A stretch of 53,124 nucleotides of DNA, taken from assembly GCA_004322015.1 (NCBI GenBank), contig SCQT01000132.1:1-53124 (forward strand), written 5' to 3'. The notes under the pieces were generated by a model. The model saw nothing but the letters and a program-made list of their open reading frames with translations. It was not told where the DNA came from and did not search any database. This document shows positions 26,876 to 35,328 of this stretch, piece after piece (within the stretch, counting starts at the first letter, position 1; the number at the start of each line of letters is the position of its first letter). Source of the stretch: Chitinophagaceae bacterium. GTDB taxonomy: Bacteria; Bacteroidota; Bacteroidia; Chitinophagales; Chitinophagaceae. Position numbers and translations under genes: made by a program.

Positions 26876-27988
26876 CTATGCCCGCATTTTGATCATGTTC
26901 ATAAACTCATCAAAAAGATAGCGGGAGTCATACGGTCCAGGCGTAGATTCAGGGTGATATTGCACAGAGAAAGCAGGCTTATTTCTTAATTTTATCCCTT
27001 CAATGGATCCGTCATTCAGGTTCACATGAGTTATTTCAATGGTATCAGATTTTCTGGTGGCTTCGGGATCTATTCCAAATCCGTGGTTTTGAGTAGTGAT
27101 CTCACTTTTACCGGTAATTACATTTTTCACAGGATGATTTAATCCTCTGTGGCCGTGATGCATTTTAAAAGTGGGAATACCATTTGCCAATGCTAACAGC
27201 TGATGACCTAAACAGATACCGAAAAAAGGTTTCTCAGAACTCAAAATATCTTTGACTGTTTTTATGGCGTAATCCATCACTGCAGGATCACCCGGCCCAT
27301 TGGAGATAAAATAACCATGCGGAGCAAACTTTTCCATTTCTTCAAATGTAGTTTTGGCAGGATAAATTTGCAGAAATGCACCCCGTTCAGTAAAACAATG
27401 TAAAATATTCCGCTTCACACCTAAATCCAGAACGGCAATACGATAGGTCGCATCAGGATTACCTGCCTTATATATTTGCCTGGTAGAAACCTTTGAAGAT
27501 AACTCCAATCCCTCCATGGATGGTACTTTATTCAATTCTGCCTGCAACTGGTCCCTGTCTGTTATTTCAGAAGAAATAATGCAATTCATTGCCCCTTTGC
27601 TGCGAATATGCGTCACCAGAGCCCGGGTGTCCAGATCATAAATACCTGTAAGATTACTTTTAACGAGGTAATCATCCAAAGAAGCATCAGCCATCGGCCT
27701 GAAGTACTGATCAGAAATATTTTTGCATATCAAACCGCTGATCTTAATACTATCAGACTCCCTGTCTTCCTTCCGTGTCCCGTAGTTGCCGATATAACAG
27801 TTGTTCATGATAAGCGTTTGCCCCGCATAAGAAGGGTCGGTAAAAACCTCCTGGTAACCGGTCATCCCCGTATTAAAGCAAATTTCACCGGTAGAAGTGC
27901 CTTTTTTACCAAGAGCTTTCCCTTTATAAAAAGTCCCGTCCTGGAGCAGCAACGCGGCAGAAAAATGATTATGATTCAAACTGGACAT
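26876..27988 (-). CDS. carA: Carbamoyl-phosphate synthase small (glutaminase) subunit
   Basis: Supplies ammonia from glutamine to the large subunit for arginine and pyrimidine synthesis. It has 370 residues. The N-terminal small domain (LLLQDGTFYKGKALG, then FNTGMTGYQEVFTDPSYAGQ) is followed by a class I glutaminase with nucleophile C259 in FFGICLGHQ and the His-Glu pair in SVQYHPESTPGP. The large subunit carB is not adjacent. It sits directly after the rplQ terminator, a place often occupied by carA in Bacteroidota, and has its own -7 element. Confidence 0.95.
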   Translation of the reverse strand: MSSLNHNHFSAALLLQDGTFYKGKALGKKGTSTGEICFNTGMTGYQEVFTDPSYAGQTLIMNNCYIGNYGTRKEDRESDSIKISGLICKNISDQYFRPMADASLDDYLVKSNLTGIYDLDTRALVTHIRSKGAMNCIISSEITDRDQLQAELNKVPSMEGLELSSKVSTRQIYKAGNPDATYRIAVLDLGVKRNILHCFTERGAFLQIYPAKTTFEEMEKFAPHGYFISNGPGDPAVMDYAIKTVKDILSSEKPFFGICLGHQLLALANGIPTFKMHHGHRGLNHPVKNVITGKSEITTQNHGFGIDPEATRKSDTIEITHVNLNDGSIEGIKLRNKPAFSVQYHPESTPGPYDSRYLFDEFMNMIKMRA

Positions 27989-28019
27989 GGAATTGATATA
28001 TTTTAATTTTCAATTTTTG

Positions 28020-28027
28020 CAAAAATA
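28020..28027 (-). promoter_or_regulatory. -7 promoter element of carA (TATTTTTG)
   Basis: On the minus strand TATTTTTG fits TAnnTTTG, 31 bases before the carA start codon. It overlaps the U-tract of the rplQ terminator, so the same bases end one transcript and may start the next. Confidence 0.4.
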
Positions 28028-28054
28028 AAAAAGACAAAGCGGAAATGCTTTGCC
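28021..28054 (-). terminator. Intrinsic terminator of the ribosomal supercluster after rplQ
   Basis: As minus-strand RNA, GGCAAAGC, loop AUUUCC, GCUUUGUC form an 8-bp stem, followed by a U-rich run UUUUUUAUUUUU. One pair is G-U in this orientation but would be A-C on the plus strand, so the minus orientation is favoured. Confidence 0.75.
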
Positions 28055-28087
28055 TTTTATATAAAGATGTGAATAAGTTGATAACTT

Positions 28088-28633
28088 TCATGCTTCAGGT
28101 TGTTCTTCTTTTTTATTTCCTTCAGAAGCGGCTTCTTTTTTATTCTCTTCGGCTTCAACCTCATCTGTTGTTCCTTTTGTTTCTGCTGCGACAGATTCAG
28201 CCGTCTTCTTTTTTGCTCCGCTGCGGCGTGTCCTTTTCTTCTTACCTGCGTCAGGAGCCTGGTTAGTGTACAGATCATTGAAATCCACCAATTCAATCAT
28301 AGCCATCTCCGCCGCGTCGCCCAAACGGGTACCTAACTTGATAACTCTTGTATATCCCCCGGGGCGTGCAGCAATTTTTTCACTCACTACGCTGAATAAT
28401 TCTTTAACGGCTTCCTTATCTTCCAAATAACTGAATACAACTCTGCGCTGATGGGTGGTATTATCCTTGGATTTAGTTAATAAAGGTTCTACATAGACCC
28501 TTAAAGCCTTTGCTTTGGCGAGGGTAGTAATAAGACGTTTATGAAGAATAAGGTCGCTTGCCAGGCCAGAAAGCAGTGCTTTACGGTGAGCCGATGTTCT
28601 TCCGAGATGATTTAATTTTACTCCGTGACGCAT
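28088..28633 (-). CDS. rplQ: 50S ribosomal protein L17 with charged C-terminal tail
   Basis: The core [21 protein letters not shown], residues 1 to about 125, is a normal L17 that sits near the peptide exit tunnel. A tail of about 55 residues follows, first basic ([13 protein letters not shown]) and then acidic ([11 protein letters not shown]...), making 181 residues against about 127 in E. coli. Last gene of the operon, 103 bp after rpoA; that gap contains two hairpins. Confidence 0.96.
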   Translation of the reverse strand: MRHGVKLNHLGRTSAHRKALLSGLASDLILHKRLITTLAKAKALRVYVEPLLTKSKDNTTHQRRVVFSYLEDKEAVKELFSVVSEKIAARPGGYTRVIKLGTRLGDAAEMAMIELVDFNDLYTNQAPDAGKKKRTRRSGAKKKTAESVAAETKGTTDEVEAEENKKEAASEGNKKEEQPEA

Positions 28634-28664
28634 AATTTGTAAATTTTAAAGACGGATATTTCCT

Positions 28665-28712
28665 GCGAAATACCTTTAATTATTCCTCTGCACCGTGTCA
28701 GGAATTGCAGAG
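28665..28712 (-). other. Two hairpins between rpoA and rplQ
   Basis: In minus-strand RNA order: CTCTGCA/TGCAGAG, a perfect 7-bp stem with a 13-base loop (28686-28712), then GGTATTTC-GCAG-GAAATATCC, an 8-bp stem with one bulged base. Neither is followed by a U-tract, so they are more likely processing, stability or translation-control structures than terminators. Confidence 0.4.
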
Positions 28713-28736
28713 TACCTGTAAAAAAATTTTTATCCT

Positions 28737-29732
28737 TTATTCATCATCAATTTTCATCTTCGACAACTCCATGCCGAAACGTAATCCGCGGTCGTGTAAC
28801 ACTTGTTCTATTTCAGCTAATGATTTCTGGCCGAAATTGCGGAACTTCATCAACTCTTCCTGGGTGTATTGTACCAGTTCACTTAAAGAATTGATCTTAG
28901 CAGCTTTCAGACAGTTAAACGCACGTACACTCAAATCCAGATCCTCTAAAGGAGTTTTCAGTACTTTGCGAAGCTGTAATGCATTTTCATCTACCACATC
29001 TTCCTTCACCTCACCTTTGGTGTCGAAGTTAATGTTTTCATCCGTAATGATCATCAGATGCTGTATAAGAATACGGGAAGCGTCCTTCACAGCCTCTTCC
29101 GGTTGAATAGTCCCATCGGTAACCACATCCATCACTAATTTTTCATAGTCGGTCTTTTGTTCCACACGGGTATTTTCAATGCTGTATTTCACATTTTTGA
29201 TTGGTGTATAAATAGCATCAATAGCTATATAACCATGTGGCGCATCTTTAACCTGATTTTCCTCTGCCGGTACATAACCACGCCCTTTGGAAACCGTCAA
29301 CTCAATGTCAATTTTGGCAGAAGAATCCAGGGTGCAAATATACAAATCCGGATTCATGATCTGGAAAGAGCTGGTCGCCTTTTCAATCAAACCGGCAGTA
29401 AACTCAGGTTTTCCCTTAATGGAAAGCTGTATTTTTTCAGAGGTAATATCTGTCTCAACTATCTTTTTAAAACGAACCTGCTTCAGGTTAAGGATGATTT
29501 CAGTCACGTCTTCGGATACGCCTTTAATAGTGTTGAATTCATGATCAGCGCCCTCTATTTTAATGCCGGTAATGGCATATCCCTCTAAGGAAGATAACAG
29601 CACGCGGCGCAAAGCATTACCAATGGTAACACCATAACCGGGTTCTAAAGGACGAAATTCGAACTGCGCTTCGAAATCATTTGATTTCTGTAAAGCAATT
29701 TTTTCAGGTTTTTGAAAATTTAAAATAGCCAT
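28737..29732 (-). CDS. rpoA: DNA-directed RNA polymerase alpha subunit
   Basis: Scaffold of RNA polymerase assembly. The 331-residue protein has the N-terminal dimerisation domain (FEFRPLEPGYGVTIGNALRRVLLSSLEG at about 26-53) and the C-terminal DNA/regulator-binding domain (LSVRAFNCLKAAKINSLSELVQYTQEELMKFRNFGQKSLAEIE). Length and both domains are normal. It follows rpsD after 23 bp. Confidence 0.98.
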   Translation of the reverse strand: MAILNFQKPEKIALQKSNDFEAQFEFRPLEPGYGVTIGNALRRVLLSSLEGYAITGIKIEGADHEFNTIKGVSEDVTEIILNLKQVRFKKIVETDITSEKIQLSIKGKPEFTAGLIEKATSSFQIMNPDLYICTLDSSAKIDIELTVSKGRGYVPAEENQVKDAPHGYIAIDAIYTPIKNVKYSIENTRVEQKTDYEKLVMDVVTDGTIQPEEAVKDASRILIQHLMIITDENINFDTKGEVKEDVVDENALQLRKVLKTPLEDLDLSVRAFNCLKAAKINSLSELVQYTQEELMKFRNFGQKSLAEIEQVLHDRGLRFGMELSKMKIDDE

Positions 29733-29755
29733 TTAATCAGCAGTTTAGGTATTTC

Positions 29756-30361
29756 TTACTTGGAATATAATTCGACTATCAGTTGTTCTTTTATATTTTC
29801 CGGTACACTTTCTCTTTCGGGATATGCAATAAAAGTTCCTTTACGTTCCTTTTCATCCCAGTCGAGCCAGTTGAACTTCGGATTTTTACCTTTTATAGCG
29901 CTTGTCAGTGCAGAATTTTGATCTGCCTTGGGTTTCAGAGCAATCAAATCCCCTGGTTTCAGTTGGAATGAAGGCACATTCACCACTTCACCGTTCACAG
30001 TTACATGCTTGTGAGATACCAGTTGGCGTGCTGCGGGCCTTGAAGGCGCTACCCCCAGACGAAAAATGGTATTATCTAACCTCGCCTCCAGCAGCTTAAT
30101 CAGGTTTTCGCCGGTTGCCCCTTTCAGCCTGGAAGCATCTTCAAAGGTTTTCCGGAACTGGCGTTCCAGCACACCGTAGGTATATTTTGCTTTTTGCTTT
30201 TCGCGAAGCTGAATAGCATATTCACTGGGTTGTTTACGGCGACGGGAAGGCCCGTGTTGACCGGGAGGGTTACTGTTTTTTCCTAAATACTTTCCATTGC
30301 CTAAGACAGGCTCACCAAAAATGCGGGAAATACGCGTTTTAGGTCCGGTATATCTTGCCAT
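29756..30361 (-). CDS. rpsD: 30S ribosomal protein S4
   Basis: Primary 16S rRNA binder that nucleates the 30S body. The protein is 201 residues, starting MARYTGPKTRISRIFGEP, with the S4 RNA-binding fold (RLDNTIFRLGVAPSRPAARQLVSHKHVTVNG) in the second half. It has no N-terminal cysteine cluster, so it is the zinc-free form. It is preceded by an unusually long 125-bp gap with an octamer array. Confidence 0.97.
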   Translation of the reverse strand: MARYTGPKTRISRIFGEPVLGNGKYLGKNSNPPGQHGPSRRRKQPSEYAIQLREKQKAKYTYGVLERQFRKTFEDASRLKGATGENLIKLLEARLDNTIFRLGVAPSRPAARQLVSHKHVTVNGEVVNVPSFQLKPGDLIALKPKADQNSALTSAIKGKNPKFNWLDWDEKERKGTFIAYPERESVPENIKEQLIVELYSK

Positions 30362-30365
30362 CGTT

Positions 30366-30429
30366 TAGTTATTCTGTTATGTAGTTATTTGTTATTTTTG
30401 TTATGCAGTTATTGGCTATTGGGTTATCT
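30366..30429. repeat. Octanucleotide array (NNGTTATN), about 8 units
   Basis: TAGTTATT, CTGTTATG, TAGTTATT, TGTTATTT (one base out of phase), TTGTTATG, CAGTTATT, GGCTATTG, GGTTATCT, between rpsK and rpsD. It is the left arm of an inverted pair with 30450-30473. Confidence 0.8.
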
Positions 30430-30449
30430 TTTCCTCGTTCAATTGATTT

Positions 30450-30473
30450 AATAACTGAGTAACTCAATAACTT
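30450..30473. repeat. Octanucleotide array (NNTAACTN), 3 units, inverted to 30366-30429
   Basis: AATAACTG, AGTAACTC, AATAACTT. The core TAACT is the reverse complement of AGTTA in the left array, so the rpsK-rpsD spacer can fold into a long imperfect hairpin with 8-base register. Confidence 0.75.
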
Positions 30474-30486
30474 GATCTTCTTAGCT

Positions 30487-30891
30487 TTACACTCTTCTTC
30501 TTTTAGGAGGCCTGCAGCCATTATGGGGAAGCGGAGTTACATCTTTAATCATATTTACTTCAATGCCGGATGTGGCAATAGCACGGATGGCGCTCTCACG
30601 TCCGGAACCAGGCCCCTTTACAAAAACATCTGCTTTTTTCATTCCTGCATCCATTGCTTTTTTCGCAGCATCCTGTGCGGCCGTTTGAGCGGCATAAGGT
30701 GTATTCTTTTTGGAACCTTTAAAGCCCATCTTACCTGCAGAAGACCAGGAAACCACCTGTCCCTGCTTATTGGTAATACTGATAATGATGTTGTTAAAGC
30801 TGGCAGTAATATACACATCTCCATAAGTGTCCACCTTCACTACCCTTTTACGGGCGGCAGCTTTAGTAGTGGTTGTTGCTGGTTTTGCCAT
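30487..30891 (-). CDS. rpsK: 30S ribosomal protein S11
   Basis: Platform protein of the 30S subunit near the mRNA exit. It has 134 residues, with the conserved [31 protein letters not shown] and C-terminal PPKRRRV. The first 16 residues are Ala/Thr/Lys-rich. It starts 38 bp after rpsM and is separated from rpsD by the octamer-array spacer. Confidence 0.97.
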   Translation of the reverse strand: MAKPATTTTKAAARKRVVKVDTYGDVYITASFNNIIISITNKQGQVVSWSSAGKMGFKGSKKNTPYAAQTAAQDAAKKAMDAGMKKADVFVKGPGSGRESAIRAIATSGIEVNMIKDVTPLPHNGCRPPKRRRV

Positions 30892-30929
30892 TTGTTCTTA
30901 AATTCAGTATGTTGGTTTATTGATTATGA

Positions 30930-31310
30930 CTATTTCTTAGCTACTTTTTTCTTACCTGCCACCGTCTTACGTTTGCCTTTGCGGGTACGGGAGTTGGTCC
31001 GTGTACGCTGCCCTCTCACCGGTAATCCTTTACGATGACGAAGACCGCGATAACAGGCTATATCCAGCAAATGTTTGATATTCATCTGCACTTCTGAGCG
31101 CAAAGCCCCTTCCACCTTGATTTCGTTATTGATGACCGAGCGAATGGAAGCTAATTCATCATCATTCCAGTCGCTCACCTTTTTATCGTAATTGATATTC
31201 GCTTTATCTAAAATATAACGCGCGGTAGAACGGCCAATACCATAAATATAGGTAAGTCCGATTTCACCGCGCTTATTTTTGGGAAGATCTATACCGGCTA
31301 TACGTGCCAT
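30930..31310 (-). CDS. rpsM: 30S ribosomal protein S13
   Basis: Head protein that contacts the P-site tRNA and the 50S bridge. It is 126 residues long, starting [26 protein letters not shown]. The [18 protein letters not shown] tail reaches towards the P site. It is preceded by the longest gap of the operon (141 bp to rpmJ), filled by two repeat arrays. Confidence 0.97.
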   Translation of the reverse strand: MARIAGIDLPKNKRGEIGLTYIYGIGRSTARYILDKANINYDKKVSDWNDDELASIRSVINNEIKVEGALRSEVQMNIKHLLDIACYRGLRHRKGLPVRGQRTRTNSRTRKGKRKTVAGKKKVAKK

Positions 31311-31320
31311 AAGTATTTAA

Positions 31321-31392
31321 TGATTGTTAAATGGTTTTATTGTTAAATTGCTGAATGGTTGAATTGCTATATTGCCAAACGATTTTATTGTT
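31321..31392. repeat. Octanucleotide tandem array (NNATTGNT), 9 units
   Basis: Nine units in exact 8-base phase: TGATTGTT, AAATGGTT, TTATTGTT, AAATTGCT, GAATGGTT, GAATTGCT, ATATTGCC, AAACGATT, TTATTGTT. It begins 10 bases after the rpsM start codon, inside the rpmJ-rpsM spacer. Confidence 0.88.
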
Positions 31393-31405
31393 AAGTGCGA
31401 ATAAT

Positions 31406-31447
31406 AGCTACAGATTACCGGTAACCGACTACCGATTACCATTTACC
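31406..31447. repeat. Heptanucleotide tandem array (GATTACC), 6 units
   Basis: AGCTACA, GATTACC, GGTAACC, GACTACC, GATTACC, ATTTACC in exact 7-base phase, directly between the octamer array and the rpmJ stop codon. An array of period 8 and one of period 7 therefore lie side by side in one spacer. Confidence 0.85.
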
Positions 31448-31451
31448 GGCA

Positions 31452-31568
31452 TCAACCCTGGCGCTGCTTAAAGCGCGGGTTTTTCTTGTTGATCACATAT
31501 AACTTGCCCTTACGCCGTACAATTTTGCAATCACCGCTGCGTTTCTTTATGGATGCTCTGACTCTCAT
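31452..31568 (-). CDS. rpmJ: 50S ribosomal protein L36 (zinc-free type)
   Basis: A 38-residue protein, [19 protein letters not shown]...[10 protein letters not shown]. The start (ATG at 31568) and stop (31452-31454) are clear. Classical L36 has a C-C-C-H zinc site; here only one Cys remains, with Ser, Asn and Phe at the other positions, so it cannot bind zinc the classical way. It lies 21 bp after infA. Confidence 0.95.
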   Translation of the reverse strand: MRVRASIKKRSGDCKIVRRKGKLYVINKKNPRFKQRQG

Positions 31569-31589
31569 TGTAAATTATTTCTCTTGTGT

Positions 31590-31808
31590 TTATCTATACC
31601 TATATATAATTCTTCCTCTCGATAAATCATACGGGCTCATTTCAACGCTTACCTTATCACCCGGTAAAATCCGTATATAATGCATCCTCATTTTCCCGGA
31701 AATTGTCGCAAGGATCTCATGTCCATTCTCTAATTTTACCCTGAACATCGCATTGGATAAGGATTCTACAATGGTACCGTCTTGTTTGATGAGCGCCTGC
31801 TTAGCCAT
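31590..31808 (-). CDS. infA: Translation initiation factor IF-1
   Basis: A 72-residue OB-fold factor that occupies the 30S A site during initiation. It starts [34 protein letters not shown] and ends [11 protein letters not shown], both family-typical. It has its own good promoter in the 69-bp gap after map, with the unusual CACCTCCTT leader described as a separate finding. Confidence 0.97.
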   Translation of the reverse strand: MAKQALIKQDGTIVESLSNAMFRVKLENGHEILATISGKMRMHYIRILPGDKVSVEMSPYDLSRGRIIYRYR

Positions 31809-31825
31809 AATTTTTTAAGGAGGTG

Positions 31826-31858
31826 CAAAGATACAACAATTGAATTGAAATTGTCAAA
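31826..31858 (-). promoter_or_regulatory. Promoter before infA (TTTG-N21-TATCTTTG)
   Basis: On the minus strand TTTG (31855-31858) and TATCTTTG (31826-31833) are 21 bases apart, matching the Bacteroidota housekeeping promoter. It lies in the map-infA gap and should drive infA-rpmJ-rpsM-rpsK-rpsD-rpoA-rplQ separately from the upstream operon. Confidence 0.65.
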
Positions 31859-31877
31859 TTTCTCCCCCTCTATTTCT

Positions 31878-32696
31878 TTAAAACTCCCTGTTTTCGTAAT
31901 ATGAGCTATTCAAATTGATATTAGCTTTCTCTGCCTTTTCAATCTCATCAAACGAAGAAAGTACCTCAGCCTTCTCCTTTTTCACCAAAACCACATGTTC
32001 GTAGTGGGCGGAGGGTTTCCCGTCCTTGGTTACCACCGTCCACCCGTCGTTTTTATAATTAATTTCCCTCGTCCCTAAATTAATCATCGGTTCTATGCAG
32101 ATCACCATCCCTTCCTTCATGATCTGCCCGTGCCCTCTTCTGCCGTAATTGGGTACCTGGGGATCTTCATGCAGGTCGCGTCCTAAACCATGCCCCACTA
32201 ATTCCCTGACGATCCCGTAGCCGTGTTCTTTTTCACAATAATGCTGTATCACAAAAGCGATATCCCCGATCCGGTTGCCTGCTACTGCCCTATTAATGCC
32301 CAAATACAGGGATTCTTTCGTAATTCGCATTAACTCCAACACCTCGGGTTTTACTTCCCCCAGGGCAAAAGTATAAGCACTGTCCCCGTGGAAATCATGC
32401 ATGATCACACCACAATCTACGGAAACCACGTCCCCTTCTTTTAGTACATAGGAGCCCGGGATACCGTGCACAACCGCGTCATTGACCGAAATACAGGTGG
32501 CGTTGGGAAAACCCTGGTATCCTTTGAAAGAAGGGATAGCGCCATGGTCCATCATATATTTTTCAATAAACTGATCTAATTGTAGTGTAGTAACCCCCGG
32601 CTTTAAAAATTCAGCCGCTTCCGCTAATGTCGAAGAAACCATTAAAGCGCTTTGGCGCATCAGTTCTACTTCTTCATTCGTTTTATAATAGATCAT
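31878..32696 (-). CDS. map: Methionine aminopeptidase, type I
   Basis: Removes the N-terminal methionine of new proteins. It is 272 residues. The metal ligands are in VSVDCGVIMHDFHGDSAY (two Asp), GHGLGRDLHEDPQVPN (His) and the C-terminal ICIEPMI and HYEHVVLV (two Glu). It starts 5 bp after secY. A tail of about 25 residues extends beyond the last ligand. Confidence 0.97.
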   Translation of the reverse strand: MIYYKTNEEVELMRQSALMVSSTLAEAAEFLKPGVTTLQLDQFIEKYMMDHGAIPSFKGYQGFPNATCISVNDAVVHGIPGSYVLKEGDVVSVDCGVIMHDFHGDSAYTFALGEVKPEVLELMRITKESLYLGINRAVAGNRIGDIAFVIQHYCEKEHGYGIVRELVGHGLGRDLHEDPQVPNYGRRGHGQIMKEGMVICIEPMINLGTREINYKNDGWTVVTKDGKPSAHYEHVVLVKKEKAEVLSSFDEIEKAEKANINLNSSYYENREF

Positions 32697-32701
32697 GGTA
32701 T

Positions 32702-34042
32702 TTAATAGGTAGGCACTCCGGCAGATCTGCCCGCAATCCTGCCTTTGCTCATCAAACCATCGTAATGACGCATCAGCAGATGGCCTTCAATTTGCTGTAA
32801 AGTATCCAGAATTACGCCTACAATAATCAGCATAGAAGTACCTCCAAAGAATATGGCAAACTGAGAGTTAATATTTAAAGCACTGGCAAAACCGGGTAAG
32901 ATACCTACAATGGCCAGTAAAAAGGCCCCCGGCAACATGATCCGGTCCATAATAGCACCAATGTAGTTGGCTGTGGCCTTACCCGGCTTGATGCCCGGAA
33001 TGAAGCCATTATTTCGCTTCATTTCATCAGCCATCTGGGTGGGGTTAAAAATAAGAGCCGTATAGAAATAGGTAAACAGGATCACCATAATGCCATATAC
33101 TACGTTATACGGTACTGTAGTATAATCTGATAAAGCCTGAATAGCTCCTGCCAGCTTACTTCCGGGTTTGACCATCCCTTCAAAGACCATCGGGATGAAC
33201 ATGACAGACTGTGCAAATATGATAGGCATTACACCCGCAGCATTTACTTTCAGCGGTAAAAATTGCCTTACTCCTCCTAACTGGCGATTGCCTACAATAC
33301 GTTTAGCATAGTTCACAGGTACTTTTCTGGTGCCCTGCACCAATAATACAAGTCCGATGATCACGGCGATGAGGAACACAATTTCGAGCAGGAATATCAA
33401 TAAACCGCCACCACCCATATTTACCTTGGATTTCCATTCATAGATCAGGGCATGGGGTAATGCAGCTATAATACCAATTTCAATTAAAATAGAAGTACCG
33501 TTGCCAATTCCTTTATCAGTTATTTTTTCGCCCAACCACATCACGAATAACGTACCGGAAGTAAGAACGATTACCGTGGACAGCCAAAAGAAATAACCGC
33601 TAAACTGGGGCAGGATCGCTCCTCCCGATTGGGTACGCAGGTAAGCTACATAGGCGGCAGATTGGACTGCCGTAACCAACACAGTTAAATAGCGGGTATA
33701 TTGATTTATTTTACGCTGACCGCTCTCCCCTTCTTTTTGCATTTTAGCAAAGGAAGGAACGGCAATGGTCAACAATTGCATGGCAATCTGGGCAGAAATG
33801 AACGGCATAATACCCAAGGCGAAGATAGATGCGCGGGAAAAAGATCCGCCTGCAAACATATTCAACAAGCCCAATAATCCCTGATTGCTGCTTTGCAGCG
33901 ATAATTTAACGGGGTCAATTCCCGGAAGAATGATAAAAGATCCGATTCGATATATGAAAATAAGTCCTAACGAATAAAGAATCCTCTTTCGCAGATCTTC
34001 AATACTCCAAATATTGCGTATGGTTTCTACTATCTTCTTCAC
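32702..34042 (-). CDS. secY: Preprotein translocase subunit SecY
   Basis: The central pore of the Sec translocon, 446 residues with ten membrane helices; the plug region PGIDPVKL is at about 39-46. The only reasonable start is GTG at 34042, since no in-frame ATG fits and the next residues (KKIVETIRNIWSIEDLRKRI) match the family N-terminus. This is the one non-ATG start among the ribosomal-cluster genes and could lower SecY yield relative to its neighbours. It lies 46 bp after rplO and 5 bp before map. Confidence 0.97.
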   Translation of the reverse strand: MKKIVETIRNIWSIEDLRKRILYSLGLIFIYRIGSFIILPGIDPVKLSLQSSNQGLLGLLNMFAGGSFSRASIFALGIMPFISAQIAMQLLTIAVPSFAKMQKEGESGQRKINQYTRYLTVLVTAVQSAAYVAYLRTQSGGAILPQFSGYFFWLSTVIVLTSGTLFVMWLGEKITDKGIGNGTSILIEIGIIAALPHALIYEWKSKVNMGGGGLLIFLLEIVFLIAVIIGLVLLVQGTRKVPVNYAKRIVGNRQLGGVRQFLPLKVNAAGVMPIIFAQSVMFIPMVFEGMVKPGSKLAGAIQALSDYTTVPYNVVYGIMVILFTYFYTALIFNPTQMADEMKRNNGFIPGIKPGKATANYIGAIMDRIMLPGAFLLAIVGILPGFASALNINSQFAIFFGGTSMLIIVGVILDTLQQIEGHLLMRHYDGLMSKGRIAGRSAGVPTY

Positions 34043-34088
34043 CGGAAGTATGTTAAAAGGTTAATAACAGTACAAACAATCATTATGT

Positions 34089-34535
34089 TTACACTAATTC
34101 GACTGTTCCGCCGGCAGCTTCGATAGCCTTCCGGGCTTTTTCACTCACTGCATTGATTTTAAAGTTAATCTTCGATTTCAATTCGCCGTCGCCCAAAACC
34201 TTTACCAGGTCAGTCCGGCTTATCAGTCCGTTTATATAAAGATTTTCCAAAGTTACCTCTTCCAATTTATATTTGGAAATTAATTCATCCAGTTGTCCGA
34301 TATTAAAAATCTGGTAGTTAACGCGGTTATTGTTTTTAAATCCGCGTTTTGGCAGACGTCGCTGTATAGGCATCTGACCTCCCTCGTGCCCTATCTTGCT
34401 TTTATATCCGGTTCTGGCTTGCTGCCCTTTAGTGCCTTTGGTAGAAGTGCCTCCTTTACCGGAAGCTTCCCCGCGTCCCAACCGTTTTGCTTTTTTTACT
34501 GAACCTGTAGCAGGCTTTAGTTGATGTAATTCCAT
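34089..34535 (-). CDS. rplO: 50S ribosomal protein L15
   Basis: Late-assembly 50S protein of 148 residues. The glycine/lysine-rich loop (KRLGRGEASGKGGTSTKGTKGQQARTGYKSKIGHEGGQMPIQRRLPKRGF) threads through 23S rRNA, and the globular C-terminus follows. It is 11 bp after rpmD. Confidence 0.97.
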   Translation of the reverse strand: MELHQLKPATGSVKKAKRLGRGEASGKGGTSTKGTKGQQARTGYKSKIGHEGGQMPIQRRLPKRGFKNNNRVNYQIFNIGQLDELISKYKLEEVTLENLYINGLISRTDLVKVLGDGELKSKINFKINAVSEKARKAIEAAGGTVELV

Positions 34536-34546
34536 CGTTAATATGT

Positions 34547-34729
34547 TTACGATTCTTTTTCTACTTTTATCAGGTGAACAACTTTACGCACCATCCCCGC
34601 TATTTGAGGCGTTTCTTCTATTTCCCTGCTATCGTGAAGCTTGGTAAGTCCGAGAGCTCTCAAAGTTTTCTTCTGTCTTTCAGGACGATCAATCGCACTT
34701 TTCACCTGGGTTATTTTAATTTTTGCCAT
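34547..34729 (-). CDS. rpmD: 50S ribosomal protein L30
   Basis: A 60-residue protein, [28 protein letters not shown], with the compact family fold. It sits between rpsE (40 bp) and rplO (11 bp), the usual spc position. Confidence 0.95.
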   Translation of the reverse strand: MAKIKITQVKSAIDRPERQKKTLRALGLTKLHDSREIEETPQIAGMVRKVVHLIKVEKES

Positions 34730-34769
34730 GACTTTTTATTTTAAAATATCAATCCTGTCTGATGCTGAT

Positions 34770-35288
34770 TTATCCGTTGAAAACTTTTTTCAGAGACACT
34801 GATCTTGTTTTGGCCACTTGAGCCGGCTCCCTCAATTGCATCAGCGCATTAAAAGTAGCCTTCACCACGTTGTGAGGATTGGCAGATCCTAAGGATTTGG
34901 CAAGCACATCTTTAATACCGGCGCTTTCCAGTACCGCGCGCATAGTTCCTCCGGCTATTACGCCGGTCCCTTTGGCAGCAGGCTTGATCAATACTTTAGC
35001 TGCCCCTTCCTTGGCATCCTGATCATGGGGAATAGTTCCATGCATCACGGGAATACGAATCAGATTTTTCTTAGCATCATCAATGCCTTTAGCTATAGCT
35101 TCCTGCACTTCTTTAGCTTTACCCAATCCATGACCTACCACACCGTTCTCATCACCAACTACCACCAAAGCTGAAAAGCTAAAAGTCCTTCCGCCTTTCG
35201 TAGTCTTCGTTACCCGATTGATAGCCACTACTTTTTCTTTTAGTTCTAATTCGCCCGCTTTAACTCTGTCGGCTGTATGTTTTGCCAT
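34770..35288 (-). CDS. rpsE: 30S ribosomal protein S5
   Basis: Decoding-fidelity protein of 172 residues. The double-stranded RNA-binding N-domain ([45 protein letters not shown]) is followed by the C-domain [23 protein letters not shown]. The spectinomycin loop around KTTKGGRTF is conserved. Confidence 0.97.
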   Translation of the reverse strand: MAKHTADRVKAGELELKEKVVAINRVTKTTKGGRTFSFSALVVVGDENGVVGHGLGKAKEVQEAIAKGIDDAKKNLIRIPVMHGTIPHDQDAKEGAAKVLIKPAAKGTGVIAGGTMRAVLESAGIKDVLAKSLGSANPHNVVKATFNALMQLREPAQVAKTRSVSLKKVFNG

Positions 35289-35328
35289 TGATTAAATATT
35301 GTTGAATAAAAATTTAAACTTAGTTTTA

